Below, piece by piece: positions 1 to 6,535 of a DNA stretch of 13,075 nucleotides. Below the pieces are notes generated by a model, which was given only the letters and a program-made list of their open reading frames with translations, made no database searches and was not told the origin of the DNA. Numbering within the stretch: the first letter of the stretch is position 1; every line of letters begins with the position of its first letter. Made by a program: the position numbers and the translations under genes. The stretch covers positions 1-13,075 of the forward strand of contig JAITWF010000144.1 in assembly GCA_031285415.1 (NCBI GenBank), read 5' to 3'. Origin of the DNA: Deferribacteraceae bacterium. Its GTDB lineage: Bacteria > Chrysiogenota > Deferribacteres > Deferribacterales > JAISNW01.

Positions 1-623
1 ATCCAGCGAACGATCGTGAAGATAATTTCAGACATCCCTTCAAAGAAGCTGTATATAAGCTCTGCCGATTTTTTTATATTTTCCTTTTTAGAATCTCTCA
101 TGAACGCCAGCGCAATACCAGCCAGAAGTGCAAAGAAGATGATCTGGAGGATCACACCCTGCGATAAAGCTTGAAAGATATTCTCTGGGATAATATCCAA
201 AATAACTTTAGACATAGAGGTCGGTGCCGCCTCTTTTGCCGCCGCATTGCCAACGCTTAGCGAGATCCCTCTGCCAGGCTGTGTTACGAGAGCAAAGATA
301 AGGCCTAAGATAGCCGCACAGAATGTAGTTATGATATAGTAGATCATAATCTTAGCACCCACACGACCTAACTTCGATGGCGGAATACTAGAGCAACCCA
401 CTATGAGCGAAAATAGTACTACAGGAACAATAATCATCTTCAAGAGACGAATAAACGCATCTCCAAACGGTTTGATAAAAGCTGTCGCCTTTGCCACACC
501 CTCGCCGCCTACGCTAGCAAAGATAATACCAACGATAGCACCCAGAATCAAACCTATGAGAATTCTCATAAGAAGATTCGACTTAAAATACCAGTCAAAT
601 AAGCCCTTTTTACCTTCAGCCAT
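1..623 (-). CDS. Dicarboxylate/amino acid:cation symporter (DAACS family), C-terminus beyond window
   Basis: Inner-membrane secondary transporter of the GltP/DctA (DAACS) family, which couples uptake of C4-dicarboxylates or acidic amino acids to Na+ or H+. The gene reads leftward off the window edge, so only about 207 N-terminal residues are visible of a family length near 400-450. The start ATG (complement of 621-623) follows a perfect AGGAGG (629-634) at normal spacing. The translation begins MAEGKKGLFDWYFKSNLLMR. It then shows hydrophobic helices including an ILIGLILGAIVGIIF stretch and the family-typical FIRLLKMIIVPVVLFSLIVG segment near residues 57-76, followed by further helices. The substrate-determining C-terminal half (HP1/HP2 hairpins, NMDGT-type motif) lies outside the window, so the substrate cannot be assigned. 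It is transcribed divergently from the chemoreceptor gene, from the promoter at 665-693. Confidence 0.9.
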   Translation of the reverse strand, partial: MAEGKKGLFDWYFKSNLLMRILIGLILGAIVGIIFASVGGEGVAKATAFIKPFGDAFIRLLKMIIVPVVLFSLIVGCSSIPPSKLGRVGAKIMIYYIITTFCAAILGLIFALVTQPGRGISLSVGNAAAKEAAPTSMSKVILDIIPENIFQALSQGVILQIIFFALLAGIALAFMRDSKKENIKKSAELIYSFFEGMSEIIFTIVRW

Positions 624-664
624 TGTGACCTCCTAAAAAACGTAAACTATTTAGTTGTGTCCGC

Positions 665-693
665 ATAGTACAATAGTTAAAACAATCTTGCAA
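665..693 (-). promoter_or_regulatory. Promoter of the symporter gene
   Basis: On the minus strand a TTGCAA -35 box (688-693) and a TACTAT -10 box (665-670) are separated by exactly 17 bases. This gives a sigma70-type promoter about 40 bases upstream of the symporter start codon. The match is good but has not been tested. No clear operator palindrome overlaps it. Confidence 0.65.
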
Positions 694-746
694 CAAAATA
701 TTAGTTTATTTTAGTCAGTTGTTTTATTTACCATTTACGATATCGC

Positions 747-774
747 TTGACATGACAAAAATCATAGGTAAAAT
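747..774 (+). promoter_or_regulatory. Promoter of the chemoreceptor gene
   Basis: A perfect TTGACA -35 box (747-752) is followed after 16 bases by TAAAAT (769-774), giving a sigma70-type promoter. Transcription should start near 781, leaving a roughly 30-base leader that carries AGGAGG (797-802) just before the ATG at 812. Many chemoreceptor genes are driven by the flagellar sigma factor FliA (sigma28), but the boxes here match the housekeeping consensus instead. Confidence 0.7.
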
Positions 775-811
775 ACGTGTACGGTGAATTTGTTTTAGGA
801 GGAAAAGTAGT

Positions 812-2434
812 ATGAGTATCAGGCAAAAGGTCTATCTAGCTATGTGTCTATTGATTGTAATGACCATCGGAGCTTCGGTGTATACGTATTTCACTATCAA
901 AAGCCTAGATAAGGCGGATACTGCTCTCTACGAAGCCGCCTCCGACGCTACAGGGCTTTCAATGTTTGCAACGGCTCAGTGGAAGCTGGTGATGGATATC
1001 CACAGGCTTGCAAACGAACGCAGTGGGCAGAATGCAGTGCAGAAGGATACCAATCTTTACAACAGCATGTACGCTGATTTCGATAAGATGGGTAAAGTTA
1101 TCGACGAGTACGTCACTACAGACGCAGAGGCGAGAAAGAACGCCCTCGCTCGATTTGAACAGCTAAGCAACTCTAGAAAGATCATATACGATATGGTATT
1201 TATCTTCGCAGAGAATGGATATGGCACCGCAGAAAGACGTGCAGTGCGCAACTGGGTCGATCAAACTATCCTTCCAGCGATTGAGGCTACAGGGGCAGAG
1301 GTCGAGCGATTGAGAGTGCGCTCCGATAATCAGCTCGTCACTACAACTGATAGATTTATCGTCGCAGGACGTACCACACTCACAATATATGTATTAATAT
1401 TAATAGTATTTATTGGAATAGCAGTAGCCGCAAGAGTTATGCTCCTTGATAAACTAGACCAACTTGCAAAGGCGTTCCATGAGGTTACCTCTGGCGACGG
1501 CGACCTTCGCAAGTCTATAAATCTTAAGACCAAAGATGAGCTGGGCGCACTCGCTGGCTACTTTGATAAGTTTACCGACCAGGTAGCAGATATCGTGCGC
1601 AAGGTGCAGAGCTCTGCTAATGATACAAATATGGCAAGCACCTCTATGGCGGCAACTATGGAGCAGCTCTCCGCTACATTCGAAAATCAAAATATACAGG
1701 TAGCAACGGTTGCCTCCGCTATGGAGGAGATGTCCTCCTCGGCTATGGAGATCTCTGCAACACTCGCTAGCAACAAAGAGTACGTTGACGAAGCCGCTAA
1801 ATATAGCGACAATGGCGCACGCCAGCTCGAGTTGGCACTTAATAGCATAAACGAGATTAGTGCTAAAACTGAACAGCTCGCTAGCACTATCGGCAACCTG
1901 AGCACATCATCGATACAGATCGGCGAGATACTTAATACTATCAACGATATAGCAGGGCAAACTAACCTATTAGCTCTGAATGCAGCTATCGAAGCGGCGA
2001 GAGCAGGCGACGCTGGACGCGGCTTTGCAGTGGTTGCGGATGAGGTTCGCAAACTTGCTGAGCGCACACAGAGGGCAACGCAGGAGATCGAAACGATCAT
2101 CACAACTCTGCAAAGAGAGTCTGCAACAGCGGCGAAAGAGATGACAGAGGCTGGCGCAAGCGTTAAATCTGGTGTAGAGAATTTGCAGCAGACGCAACAG
2201 GCGATGGATAATATCGTTGCAAGTATAGACGGCGTAAAGGCGAATGCAGAGCAGATCGGAGCGGCGGTAAGCCAGCAATCATCTGCGATTGCAGGGGTAA
2301 ACGATAATGCACAGGCGATGGCTTCTGGAATTGAGGAGTGCTCAAACGTAGTGTCCGAGGTGTCGCACTCTACCGCTGATCTACAGAATCAGTCTGAAAA
2401 TACATCGAAGATACTGTCGTTCTTTAAAGTATAA
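812..2434 (+). CDS. Methyl-accepting chemotaxis protein with periplasmic four-helix-type sensor
   Basis: Transmembrane chemoreceptor that signals through CheW/CheA to the flagellar motor. At 540 residues it has the classical architecture. TM1 is at about residues 7-29. A helical periplasmic sensor of roughly 150 residues (about 30-185) resembles a 4HB_MCP domain. TM2 is at about 189-211. A HAMP linker follows (about 212-262, with the SGDGDLRKSI segment and DELG). The long cytoplasmic coiled coil has its conserved hairpin tip at about 371-412, around DIAGQTNLLALNAAIEAARA and GRGFAVVADEVRKLAERT. The C-terminus is ILSFFKV, with no CheR/CheB-tethering pentapeptide of the NWETF type. The start is set by AGGAGG at 797-802, nine bases before the ATG. 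No che or fla genes are nearby, so it is an orphan receptor locus. The ligand cannot be told from sequence; the neighbouring dicarboxylate/amino acid symporter makes such compounds a weak guess. Confidence 0.96.
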   Translation: MSIRQKVYLAMCLLIVMTIGASVYTYFTIKSLDKADTALYEAASDATGLSMFATAQWKLVMDIHRLANERSGQNAVQKDTNLYNSMYADFDKMGKVIDEYVTTDAEARKNALARFEQLSNSRKIIYDMVFIFAENGYGTAERRAVRNWVDQTILPAIEATGAEVERLRVRSDNQLVTTTDRFIVAGRTTLTIYVLILIVFIGIAVAARVMLLDKLDQLAKAFHEVTSGDGDLRKSINLKTKDELGALAGYFDKFTDQVADIVRKVQSSANDTNMASTSMAATMEQLSATFENQNIQVATVASAMEEMSSSAMEISATLASNKEYVDEAAKYSDNGARQLELALNSINEISAKTEQLASTIGNLSTSSIQIGEILNTINDIAGQTNLLALNAAIEAARAGDAGRGFAVVADEVRKLAERTQRATQEIETIITTLQRESATAAKEMTEAGASVKSGVENLQQTQQAMDNIVASIDGVKANAEQIGAAVSQQSSAIAGVNDNAQAMASGIEECSNVVSEVSHSTADLQNQSENTSKILSFFKV

Positions 2435-2454
2435 ATAGACAACTCTGAATGTAG

Positions 2455-2477
2455 GGGCGGGGTTTGCCCGCCCTTTT
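2455..2477 (+). terminator. Intrinsic terminator after the chemoreceptor, built on a dispersed palindromic repeat
   Basis: A perfect 7-bp stem GGGCGGG (2455-2461)/CCCGCCC (2467-2473) with a five-base loop GTTTG is followed by TTTT (2474-2477) and AT-rich DNA. It lies 20 bases after the chemoreceptor stop codon and should end its transcript. The T-run is short and only on the plus strand, so it would serve the converging acetyltransferase gene poorly. The 24 bases 2450-2473 recur with two differences at 8479-8502 inside the AsmA gene, so this is a member of a repeat family as well as a terminator. Confidence 0.7.
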
Positions 2478-2484
2478 AATAATA

Positions 2485-3036
2485 TCAGATCAACGCTATC
2501 TTCCCACTAACACCATCCAGCGCACCGTCAGAGAGTTCATACGCCATTATACAATTTCGTAGCTCCCTACCTGTAAGCTCATAGATCGCTTTACTCAGCG
2601 CCTCGTCTTCGTAAATTATATCGTACTCGTATGAGGGTGTGTAGCCCAAACGAGTGTAGTAATCAGGGTTGCCAGCTAGGAATGCGCCCTTATACCCCAA
2701 TTCGGCTGCGATACGTTGCATTTCATTCATCAGCTTGCGCCCGATCCCCTGTTTACGAAGCTCTAGATCCACTGCTAACGGTGCCACAGCGAGCATCCCC
2801 TCTACCCTGCCAGATGGCGTCTCGACGTAGCTCTTCATCGACATGATATATCCGATAATCTTGCCGTCGATCTCCGCCACTAAAGCTAGCTCTGGCTCAT
2901 ATTTTGATGGATTTTCTCGGATCGCCCTGACGTAATCCTGCACGGTATCGTCGGGGGTTTCTGAGGTTTTGAACGCCTCTATAATGAACGCATGAATTGC
3001 GTCGAACTCTGATTCTCTCTCTTTTCTTATTAACAT
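2485..3036 (-). CDS. GNAT-family N-acetyltransferase (YhbS-like)
   Basis: Predicted acetyl-CoA-dependent N-acetyltransferase of 183 residues, cytoplasmic. Motif A of the GNAT fold is clear: LAVDLELRKQGIGRKLM at about 87-103, containing the acetyl-CoA pyrophosphate-binding R/QxxGxG/A pattern (QGIGRK). Motif B follows with the AFLAGNPDYYTRLGYTP block at about 118-134, typical of the YhbS/COG3153 branch. The N-terminus MLIRKERESEFDAIHAFIIEAF is the usual first strand and helix. The start at 3034-3036 is supported by AGGAGA (3043-3048) six bases upstream. The substrate is unknown; members acetylate small molecules or protein N-termini. The gene converges on the chemoreceptor, with a 50-base gap between their 3' ends. 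No convincing -35/-10 pair was found for it. Confidence 0.88.
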   Translation of the reverse strand: MLIRKERESEFDAIHAFIIEAFKTSETPDDTVQDYVRAIRENPSKYEPELALVAEIDGKIIGYIMSMKSYVETPSGRVEGMLAVAPLAVDLELRKQGIGRKLMNEMQRIAAELGYKGAFLAGNPDYYTRLGYTPSYEYDIIYEDEALSKAIYELTGRELRNCIMAYELSDGALDGVSGKIALI

Positions 3037-3103
3037 TTTGATTCTCCTGTATCTTTAATCTTCTCTAACTACAAAGATCTTATGCAGGAGCGCAAGGTAT
3101 CGA

Positions 3104-3125
3104 CTTGAACTATTCAAGCTTTTTT
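3104..3125. other. Short palindrome CTTGAA-CTA-TTCAAG followed by T-run
   Basis: A 6-bp inverted repeat (3104-3109/3113-3118) with a three-base centre is followed on the plus strand by CTTTTTT (3119-3125) and further T-rich sequence. It looks like a weak intrinsic terminator for plus-strand transcription, although no plus-strand gene precedes it. It could instead be an operator about 70 bases upstream of the acetyltransferase start. The rest of 3126-3249 shows only AT-rich DNA with a small imperfect hairpin at 3145-3163 and no gene. Confidence 0.35.
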
Positions 3126-3249
3126 GATTTTGATTTTTTTGACACCTATAGCCCTGCTACAGGTTTACAATTCCCAATGATTTAATGATAAGACATTCTC
3201 CAGATGAGGAAGATAACCCCTGTGTAGATAGATGTCAATAAAGAATTTA

Positions 3250-3264
3250 GCGACTATATATTTT
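3250..3264 (+). repeat. Left copy of 15-bp target-site duplication of the IS30-family element
   Basis: GCGACTATATATTTT here is identical to 4381-4395, and the two copies directly abut the inferred left and right ends of the insertion sequence in the same orientation. This is the expected signature of a target-site duplication, although it is much longer than the 2-4 bp usual for the IS30 family. Confidence 0.75.
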
Positions 3265-3294
3265 TGTTCGTTGTAATAAATGATGTCCCTTTCC
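3265..3294 (+). repeat. Left terminal inverted repeat (IRL) of the IS30-family element
   Basis: Its core, TTGTAATAAATGATGTCCC (3271-3289), pairs with the reverse complement of the right end, TTGCAATAATTGATGCCCC. Over the full 30 bases 22 positions agree. The first six bases match poorly (only GT conserved), so the exact tip is less certain. Confidence 0.75.
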
Positions 3295-3350
3295 TGCGCC
3301 TATGTTAAGTTGGGTTATCGAAGACCAATTAATATAAAGAGTAAGGGACA
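3284..3350 (+). promoter_or_regulatory. Possible RNA hairpin sequestering the transposase ribosome-binding site
   Basis: TGTCCCTT at 3284-3291, inside the left inverted repeat, is perfectly complementary to AAGGGACA at 3343-3350, which contains the transposase ribosome-binding site and ends directly before the ATG. The 51-base interval holds a smaller imperfect hairpin (AAGTTGG at 3308-3314 against ACCAATT at 3324-3330). Only transcripts entering from outside the element would contain both arms. This matches the known theme in other insertion sequences (IS10, IS50) where read-through RNA folds to block transposase translation. The pairing is seen; the function is inferred. Confidence 0.4.
3310..3338 (+). 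promoter_or_regulatory. Candidate internal promoter of the transposase
   Basis: TTGGGT (3310-3315) and TATAAA (3333-3338) are separated by 17 bases. Transcription would start near 3345, only about six bases before the ATG, so the transcript would be nearly leaderless and would lack the left arm of the hairpin described for 3284-3350. The -35 box is only a moderate match. Confidence 0.4.
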
Positions 3351-4343
3351 ATGGATATTATCAAAGAACGCAAGGAATTGACAGAGAAAGATCGATACAA
3401 GTTAGAATTTGGTTTGAAATGCAAGCTCAGTCATAAAATTATGGCAGAACAGCTGGGCGTTCATGTAAAAACAGTCCGCCGAGAGATTCAGCGAGGAATG
3501 GTGGAGTTGAAGGATTATCAACTCCGCCTTCAACGTGTTTACAGTGCTTATTACGCCCAAGAACGGCACAACGAGAACGTCTCTAGGCGTGGTCGCAAAC
3601 CAACGTACAGTAAGCATGGCGAATTGATTAAGCATATTCGTGTAAAATTGCGTGATAAATACTCTCCAGACGCAATAATTGGTAGATTGCGCTATGAAGG
3701 CGAAACAACCGTTTGCACCAAGACAGTCTACAACTGGCTTGAACGTGGCTATATTAAGGACTTTGAGATGAAACGCAAGCGGCGCAAAGTGGCAATGCGC
3801 AAGGTTAGCTATAAGAATCCCACTGCCAAACGGATTGATAGTCGCCCTAAAGAGGCAGATGAACGTCAAGCAGGGCACTGGGAGATGGATCTCGTGGTAT
3901 CAGGAGCAGGCAAAGCTGGTAGTCTGCTTGTGTTCACCGAGCGAGCTAGTAGAAGCGAGTTGATATATCTGCTCCCAGACAAGAAACAAACAAGTGTTCT
4001 AGCGGTGTTTGACCGTCTTGAACGGCGACATAAAGGGCGATTTAAGGAGATATTTAAGACGATTACCTGCGACAACGGTAGTGAATTTCTGAATGATATA
4101 GATTTAGAGAGAAGTATACTTGGTGATGGTAAACGGACAGCCGTTTATTACGCCCATCCGTACAGCTCGTGGGAGCGTGGCAGCAATGAGAATGCCAATA
4201 AACTGATTCGGAAGTTTATCAAAAAGGGTGAAGACATCTCAAAGCTACCAGTGGCTTACATTAAGAGGATCGAGAAGTGGATAAACAATTATCCACGCAG
4301 GATCTTCGGCTACAGAACCGCAAATGAAGCCCGAAACGCTTGA
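3351..4343 (+). CDS. IS30-family transposase
   Basis: DDE transposase of 330 residues, the usual family length. An N-terminal helix-turn-helix (about residues 10-48, SHKIMAEQLGVHVKTVRREI) should bind the element ends. The catalytic core shows HWEMDLVV (D180), TCDNGSEF (D241) and the family block ERGSNENANKLIRKFI (E280). The second D and the E are 38 residues apart, slightly more than the roughly 33 often quoted, because of an RSILGDGKRTAVYYAHPY-type insertion seen in a common Firmicutes-like branch of the family. The C-terminal NNYPRRIFGYRTANEA is also characteristic. The start at 3351 follows AAGGGA (3343-3348). The stop codon ends seven bases before the right inverted repeat. No frameshift or missing catalytic residue is visible, so it may be active. 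Confidence 0.95.
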   Translation: MDIIKERKELTEKDRYKLEFGLKCKLSHKIMAEQLGVHVKTVRREIQRGMVELKDYQLRLQRVYSAYYAQERHNENVSRRGRKPTYSKHGELIKHIRVKLRDKYSPDAIIGRLRYEGETTVCTKTVYNWLERGYIKDFEMKRKRRKVAMRKVSYKNPTAKRIDSRPKEADERQAGHWEMDLVVSGAGKAGSLLVFTERASRSELIYLLPDKKQTSVLAVFDRLERRHKGRFKEIFKTITCDNGSEFLNDIDLERSILGDGKRTAVYYAHPYSSWERGSNENANKLIRKFIKKGEDISKLPVAYIKRIEKWINNYPRRIFGYRTANEARNA

Positions 4344-4350
4344 CTATAGC

Positions 4351-4380
4351 GGAGAGGGGCATCAATTATTGCAATTTACC
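4351..4380 (-). repeat. Right terminal inverted repeat (IRR) of the IS30-family element
   Basis: The reverse complement of these 30 bases matches the left end at 22 positions, with the shared core TTGnAATAAnTGATGnCCC. It begins seven bases after the transposase stop codon. Confidence 0.75.
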
Positions 4381-4395
4381 GCGACTATATATTTT
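4381..4395 (+). repeat. Right copy of 15-bp target-site duplication
   Basis: GCGACTATATATTTT, identical to 3250-3264 and directly abutting the right end of the insertion sequence. Removing the element and one copy gives a continuous AT-rich intergenic sequence. The following stretch 4396-4534 contains no gene that I can support, only a motif at 4424-4435 (ATTGCGGACTGC) resembling one arm of the palindrome at 4535-4617. Confidence 0.75.
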
Positions 4396-4534
4396 ATAAC
4401 TGTAAAATACCCCCAATCTCATCATTGCGGACTGCTTGCACAGGGCAACCTTTACACTGCGCTAAACGCTCCTGTTAGTCGCATATTTTAAAGTGACCAA
4501 AGGGAACTTGTTGCACAATAGAGGCAAGCCTAGC

Positions 4535-4617
4535 TCACGGCAGTGCCGCAATCCAGTATAAAATTTATAGGAATTCCTACATTTTAATTATGGACTGCGG
4601 CTCGTAGGCCGCAGTGA
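4535..4617. repeat. 83-bp imperfect compound palindrome (REP/MITE-like)
   Basis: The segment reads nearly the same on both strands. Its outer ends are TCAC/GTGA, its arms share GCCGCAnTCCA and AAAAT blocks, and its centre is the perfect 12-bp palindrome TAGGAATTCCTA (4568-4579). Each arm also folds by itself: CGGCA-G-TGCCG (4538-4548) on the left and the 8-bp stem ACTGCGGC/GCCGCAGT (4594-4601/4608-4615, loop TCGTAG) on the right. It lies 34 bases beyond the stop codon of the phosphohexomutase gene and could help end that transcript, although no clear T-run follows on the minus strand. The architecture resembles dispersed intergenic palindromic units of other bacteria. Confidence 0.6.
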
Positions 4618-4650
4618 CGTGACTTTGTTATATATCATACAATGATTATA

Positions 4651-6438
4651 CTACTTAAACTGCTCTGCAAATTTCGCTGCACGAGCCTCTTTCATCGTTA
4701 CGCTATCGGGATCTGGCATAGCGTAGCTTGAATCTTTCACGAAGAATGGGTTCTCATCCAGATCCATCTTTAGGTTATCGTCAAAACGAACTTTCGCCTC
4801 ATTATGCAGTGCCAAAACATACGCTAGAGCCTCATTCCGCTCCTCTGGCGTCGTTCCCTCTGCCATAAAGGTGAGCTTTGGCGACGTATTAGACATGCCG
4901 TACATTATAAATCCGCTCGCCCACTCCGCCCTAATCTGCCCATCAAACTCGATCACCTGATATCTATCGCCGACGAAGGTCGCCTTTATTAGATCCAATA
5001 TATACGCCGTAATTTTATCTTTCGCCTCATTGGATACAGAGTTTGTGCGAATCTCCTTTGTAGCGTAGCGTTTCGGCATATCACGGAAGTAATCCCTTAA
5101 CGATTTAATATTTAGCTCGTCGAAGATCATCTCTAGTAGAAAAACGTTCTCAACTGCGTCGTCACGAGGGATCCCATCCTCTGGATCGGTAGCAAATAGG
5201 TGTAGCGACGCCTCCACCTGAATATCTTGATAGCCTGTAGCCTTTAGGAAATCTTCTACGCTTGAAAAGCCTGCCAGAGTAGCAACCTCTTGGATAGACG
5301 CACTCATCGTCTCCTTCCATAGCGAATGCCCCTTGCGGTGGTATATAGTACGCCCACCCTTTTTATCCACAAACGACTTTACGCCGCTAGTGTAGCGAGG
5401 ATCAACGATAACAGTCGTAACGATCTTGTGTATAGCGTCCATCGATTCCTTAGATAGGTTCAGCTCGGCTAGCTTAGAGAATAACTCTGGCACCGCTTTC
5501 GAGATCTTGTAATCCGCCAATATATACGATAGATCGTCGCCAAGATAATGCCCACCCTCGCCTATAGCTAGAGCCTTTGCACCCTCGGTGACGGAGCCTC
5601 TATCGGCGTCAAGATCGAATGAATGCACACGGATCTCCTTCGATAGCGTTTCATCCAGAGCAGGAACCCTCTCTAACATCTCTTTACGAGTTGGGTCAGC
5701 GAGGAGCGTGCCAGCATTTACATCGATCGTATCGCCCAATATCGTCACATTATCTGCGCCAAAGATCTCTTGAAAGAGCGTTTTATACTGCAATCCTGTG
5801 CCGCCGAAGAGGTTAACTGCAATCTTGCGAGGATGAGAGCTGAAATAGCTGCCGTAACGCCTCTTCATCTTGTAGCTATAGAATTTAAATCCCTCTTGCG
5901 ATCTATCGTAGACTCTCCCCTCTTCGCACTCTCGACCGATCATCTTATTGTCTGTGATATAGTCGTTCATCTGCTTTAGGAGGAATGTATGGATCCCCTG
6001 CTGCCCGATACCAAACTTTGCGCCGTTGGTCGTTACCTCGACGTGCGAGCGAGTGATCTGCACATGCCCCTGCGCCGAAAGCTGTACCTGATTATGATAA
6101 ACCTGCCCCGACGAGGCGATACCGATATCGTACACGTTCACGCCCTGCCCTGTCAGCCCTTTGCCAAGAGCTTCGGCAAGAATTTTAGATGTTGGCCCGT
6201 TGTCGTACCCCACAACAACGTTATCGCCTGGATTTAGCTGCACAACGGTGCCATTCTTGCTAACGAACGGAATCGTTGCCATAAGTGCGCCTGTTATCTC
6301 CATCGCCTTTGGAGTCAGCACCGCCTTATCAGAGAAGAAATTGCCCATCTCGCCAACATACGCACGGATGTCGTAGGCTGTGGATTTGTATAGCTTATCT
6401 TTGAGCGCAAGGATATCGGATGGAACTTGTATTATCAT
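4651..6438 (-). CDS. Divergent phosphoglucomutase/phosphomannomutase-family protein
   Basis: A 595-residue member of the alpha-D-phosphohexomutase superfamily, whose enzymes interconvert hexose 1- and 6-phosphates in sugar-nucleotide supply. The phosphoserine loop is ITRSHVEVTTNGAKFG (128-143): Ser131-His132 and Asn138-Gly139 fit the TASHNPxxxNGxK pattern, but the Asn-Pro after SH is replaced by Val-Glu. The metal loop DLDADRGSV (275-283) keeps the DxDxDR aspartates. The sugar-binding loop appears as EASLH (409-413) instead of ExSGH. The C-terminal phosphate loop reads MSNTSPKLTFMAEG (515-528) instead of SNTEP/SGTEPxxR. The protein is longer than the usual 450-550 residues. The start (6436-6438) has a strong GGGAGGGG ribosome-binding site (6445-6452). 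It has its own promoter and stands alone. It is probably catalytic because the serine and metal ligands remain, but the substrate is uncertain. Confidence 0.85.
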   Translation of the reverse strand: MIIQVPSDILALKDKLYKSTAYDIRAYVGEMGNFFSDKAVLTPKAMEITGALMATIPFVSKNGTVVQLNPGDNVVVGYDNGPTSKILAEALGKGLTGQGVNVYDIGIASSGQVYHNQVQLSAQGHVQITRSHVEVTTNGAKFGIGQQGIHTFLLKQMNDYITDNKMIGRECEEGRVYDRSQEGFKFYSYKMKRRYGSYFSSHPRKIAVNLFGGTGLQYKTLFQEIFGADNVTILGDTIDVNAGTLLADPTRKEMLERVPALDETLSKEIRVHSFDLDADRGSVTEGAKALAIGEGGHYLGDDLSYILADYKISKAVPELFSKLAELNLSKESMDAIHKIVTTVIVDPRYTSGVKSFVDKKGGRTIYHRKGHSLWKETMSASIQEVATLAGFSSVEDFLKATGYQDIQVEASLHLFATDPEDGIPRDDAVENVFLLEMIFDELNIKSLRDYFRDMPKRYATKEIRTNSVSNEAKDKITAYILDLIKATFVGDRYQVIEFDGQIRAEWASGFIMYGMSNTSPKLTFMAEGTTPEERNEALAYVLALHNEAKVRFDDNLKMDLDENPFFVKDSSYAMPDPDSVTMKEARAAKFAEQFK

Positions 6439-6466
6439 TTGGAACCCCTCCCAAAAAACTGTTTAT

Positions 6467-6495
6467 ATCATAACAACTTTAGCTCATAGTCACAA
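6467..6495 (-). promoter_or_regulatory. Promoter of the phosphohexomutase gene
   Basis: On the minus strand TTGTGA (6490-6495) and TATGAT (6467-6472) are 17 bases apart, placing a transcription start about 20 bases upstream of the ATG. The upstream edge of the -35 box touches the hairpin at 6494-6521, so terminator and promoter are packed back to back. Confidence 0.6.
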
Positions 6496-6521
6496 TTCCC
6501 CAACGCTTGCGAAGGGGAATT
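6494..6521. terminator. Hairpin between the nimA-like gene and the phosphohexomutase gene
   Basis: AATTCCCC (6494-6501) pairs perfectly with GGGGAATT (6514-6521), and the 12-base loop contains a further CGC/GCG pairing. It lies 14 bases beyond the stop codon of the NimA-like gene and probably terminates the asmA-nimA transcript before the next promoter. No real T-run follows on either strand, so it may act with Rho or mainly stabilise the 3' end. Confidence 0.5.
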
Positions 6522-6535
6522 AAGTGAAATTTATA

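Larger units (their letters stand above)
3265..4380 (+). mobile_element. IS30-family insertion sequence, apparently intact, 1116 bp
   Basis: A complete insertion sequence with imperfect terminal inverted repeats (3265-3294 and 4351-4380, 22 of 30 positions identical; the inner 24 match at 20). A single transposase gene fills most of its length, and 15-bp direct repeats flank it immediately on both sides. The boundaries were placed where the direct repeats stop. The inverted repeats are strongest from the seventh base inward, so the true tips could shift by a few bases. The length is typical of the family (about 1.0-1.25 kb). It sits between the acetyltransferase and phosphohexomutase genes and interrupts no recognisable gene. 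The intact reading frame and perfect flanking repeats suggest a fairly recent insertion. Confidence 0.85.

Noticed and set aside
403..636. 77-codon plus-strand frame over the symporter start
   Set aside because: It is the shadow of the conserved symporter N-terminus, and the well-formed AGGAGG and promoter serve the minus strand.
1687..2103. Open frame of 138 codons antisense to the chemoreceptor signalling domain
   Set aside because: The sense strand encodes the highly conserved chemoreceptor hairpin; the antisense product is low-complexity Ser/Ala/Ile-rich and has no supporting signals.
4381..4482. GCGACTA (4381-4387) and TAGTCGC (4476-4482) as an inverted repeat defining a larger mobile element
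   Set aside because: The match is only 7 bp, does not extend, and is within chance for this length. The first copy is better explained as part of the target-site duplication.
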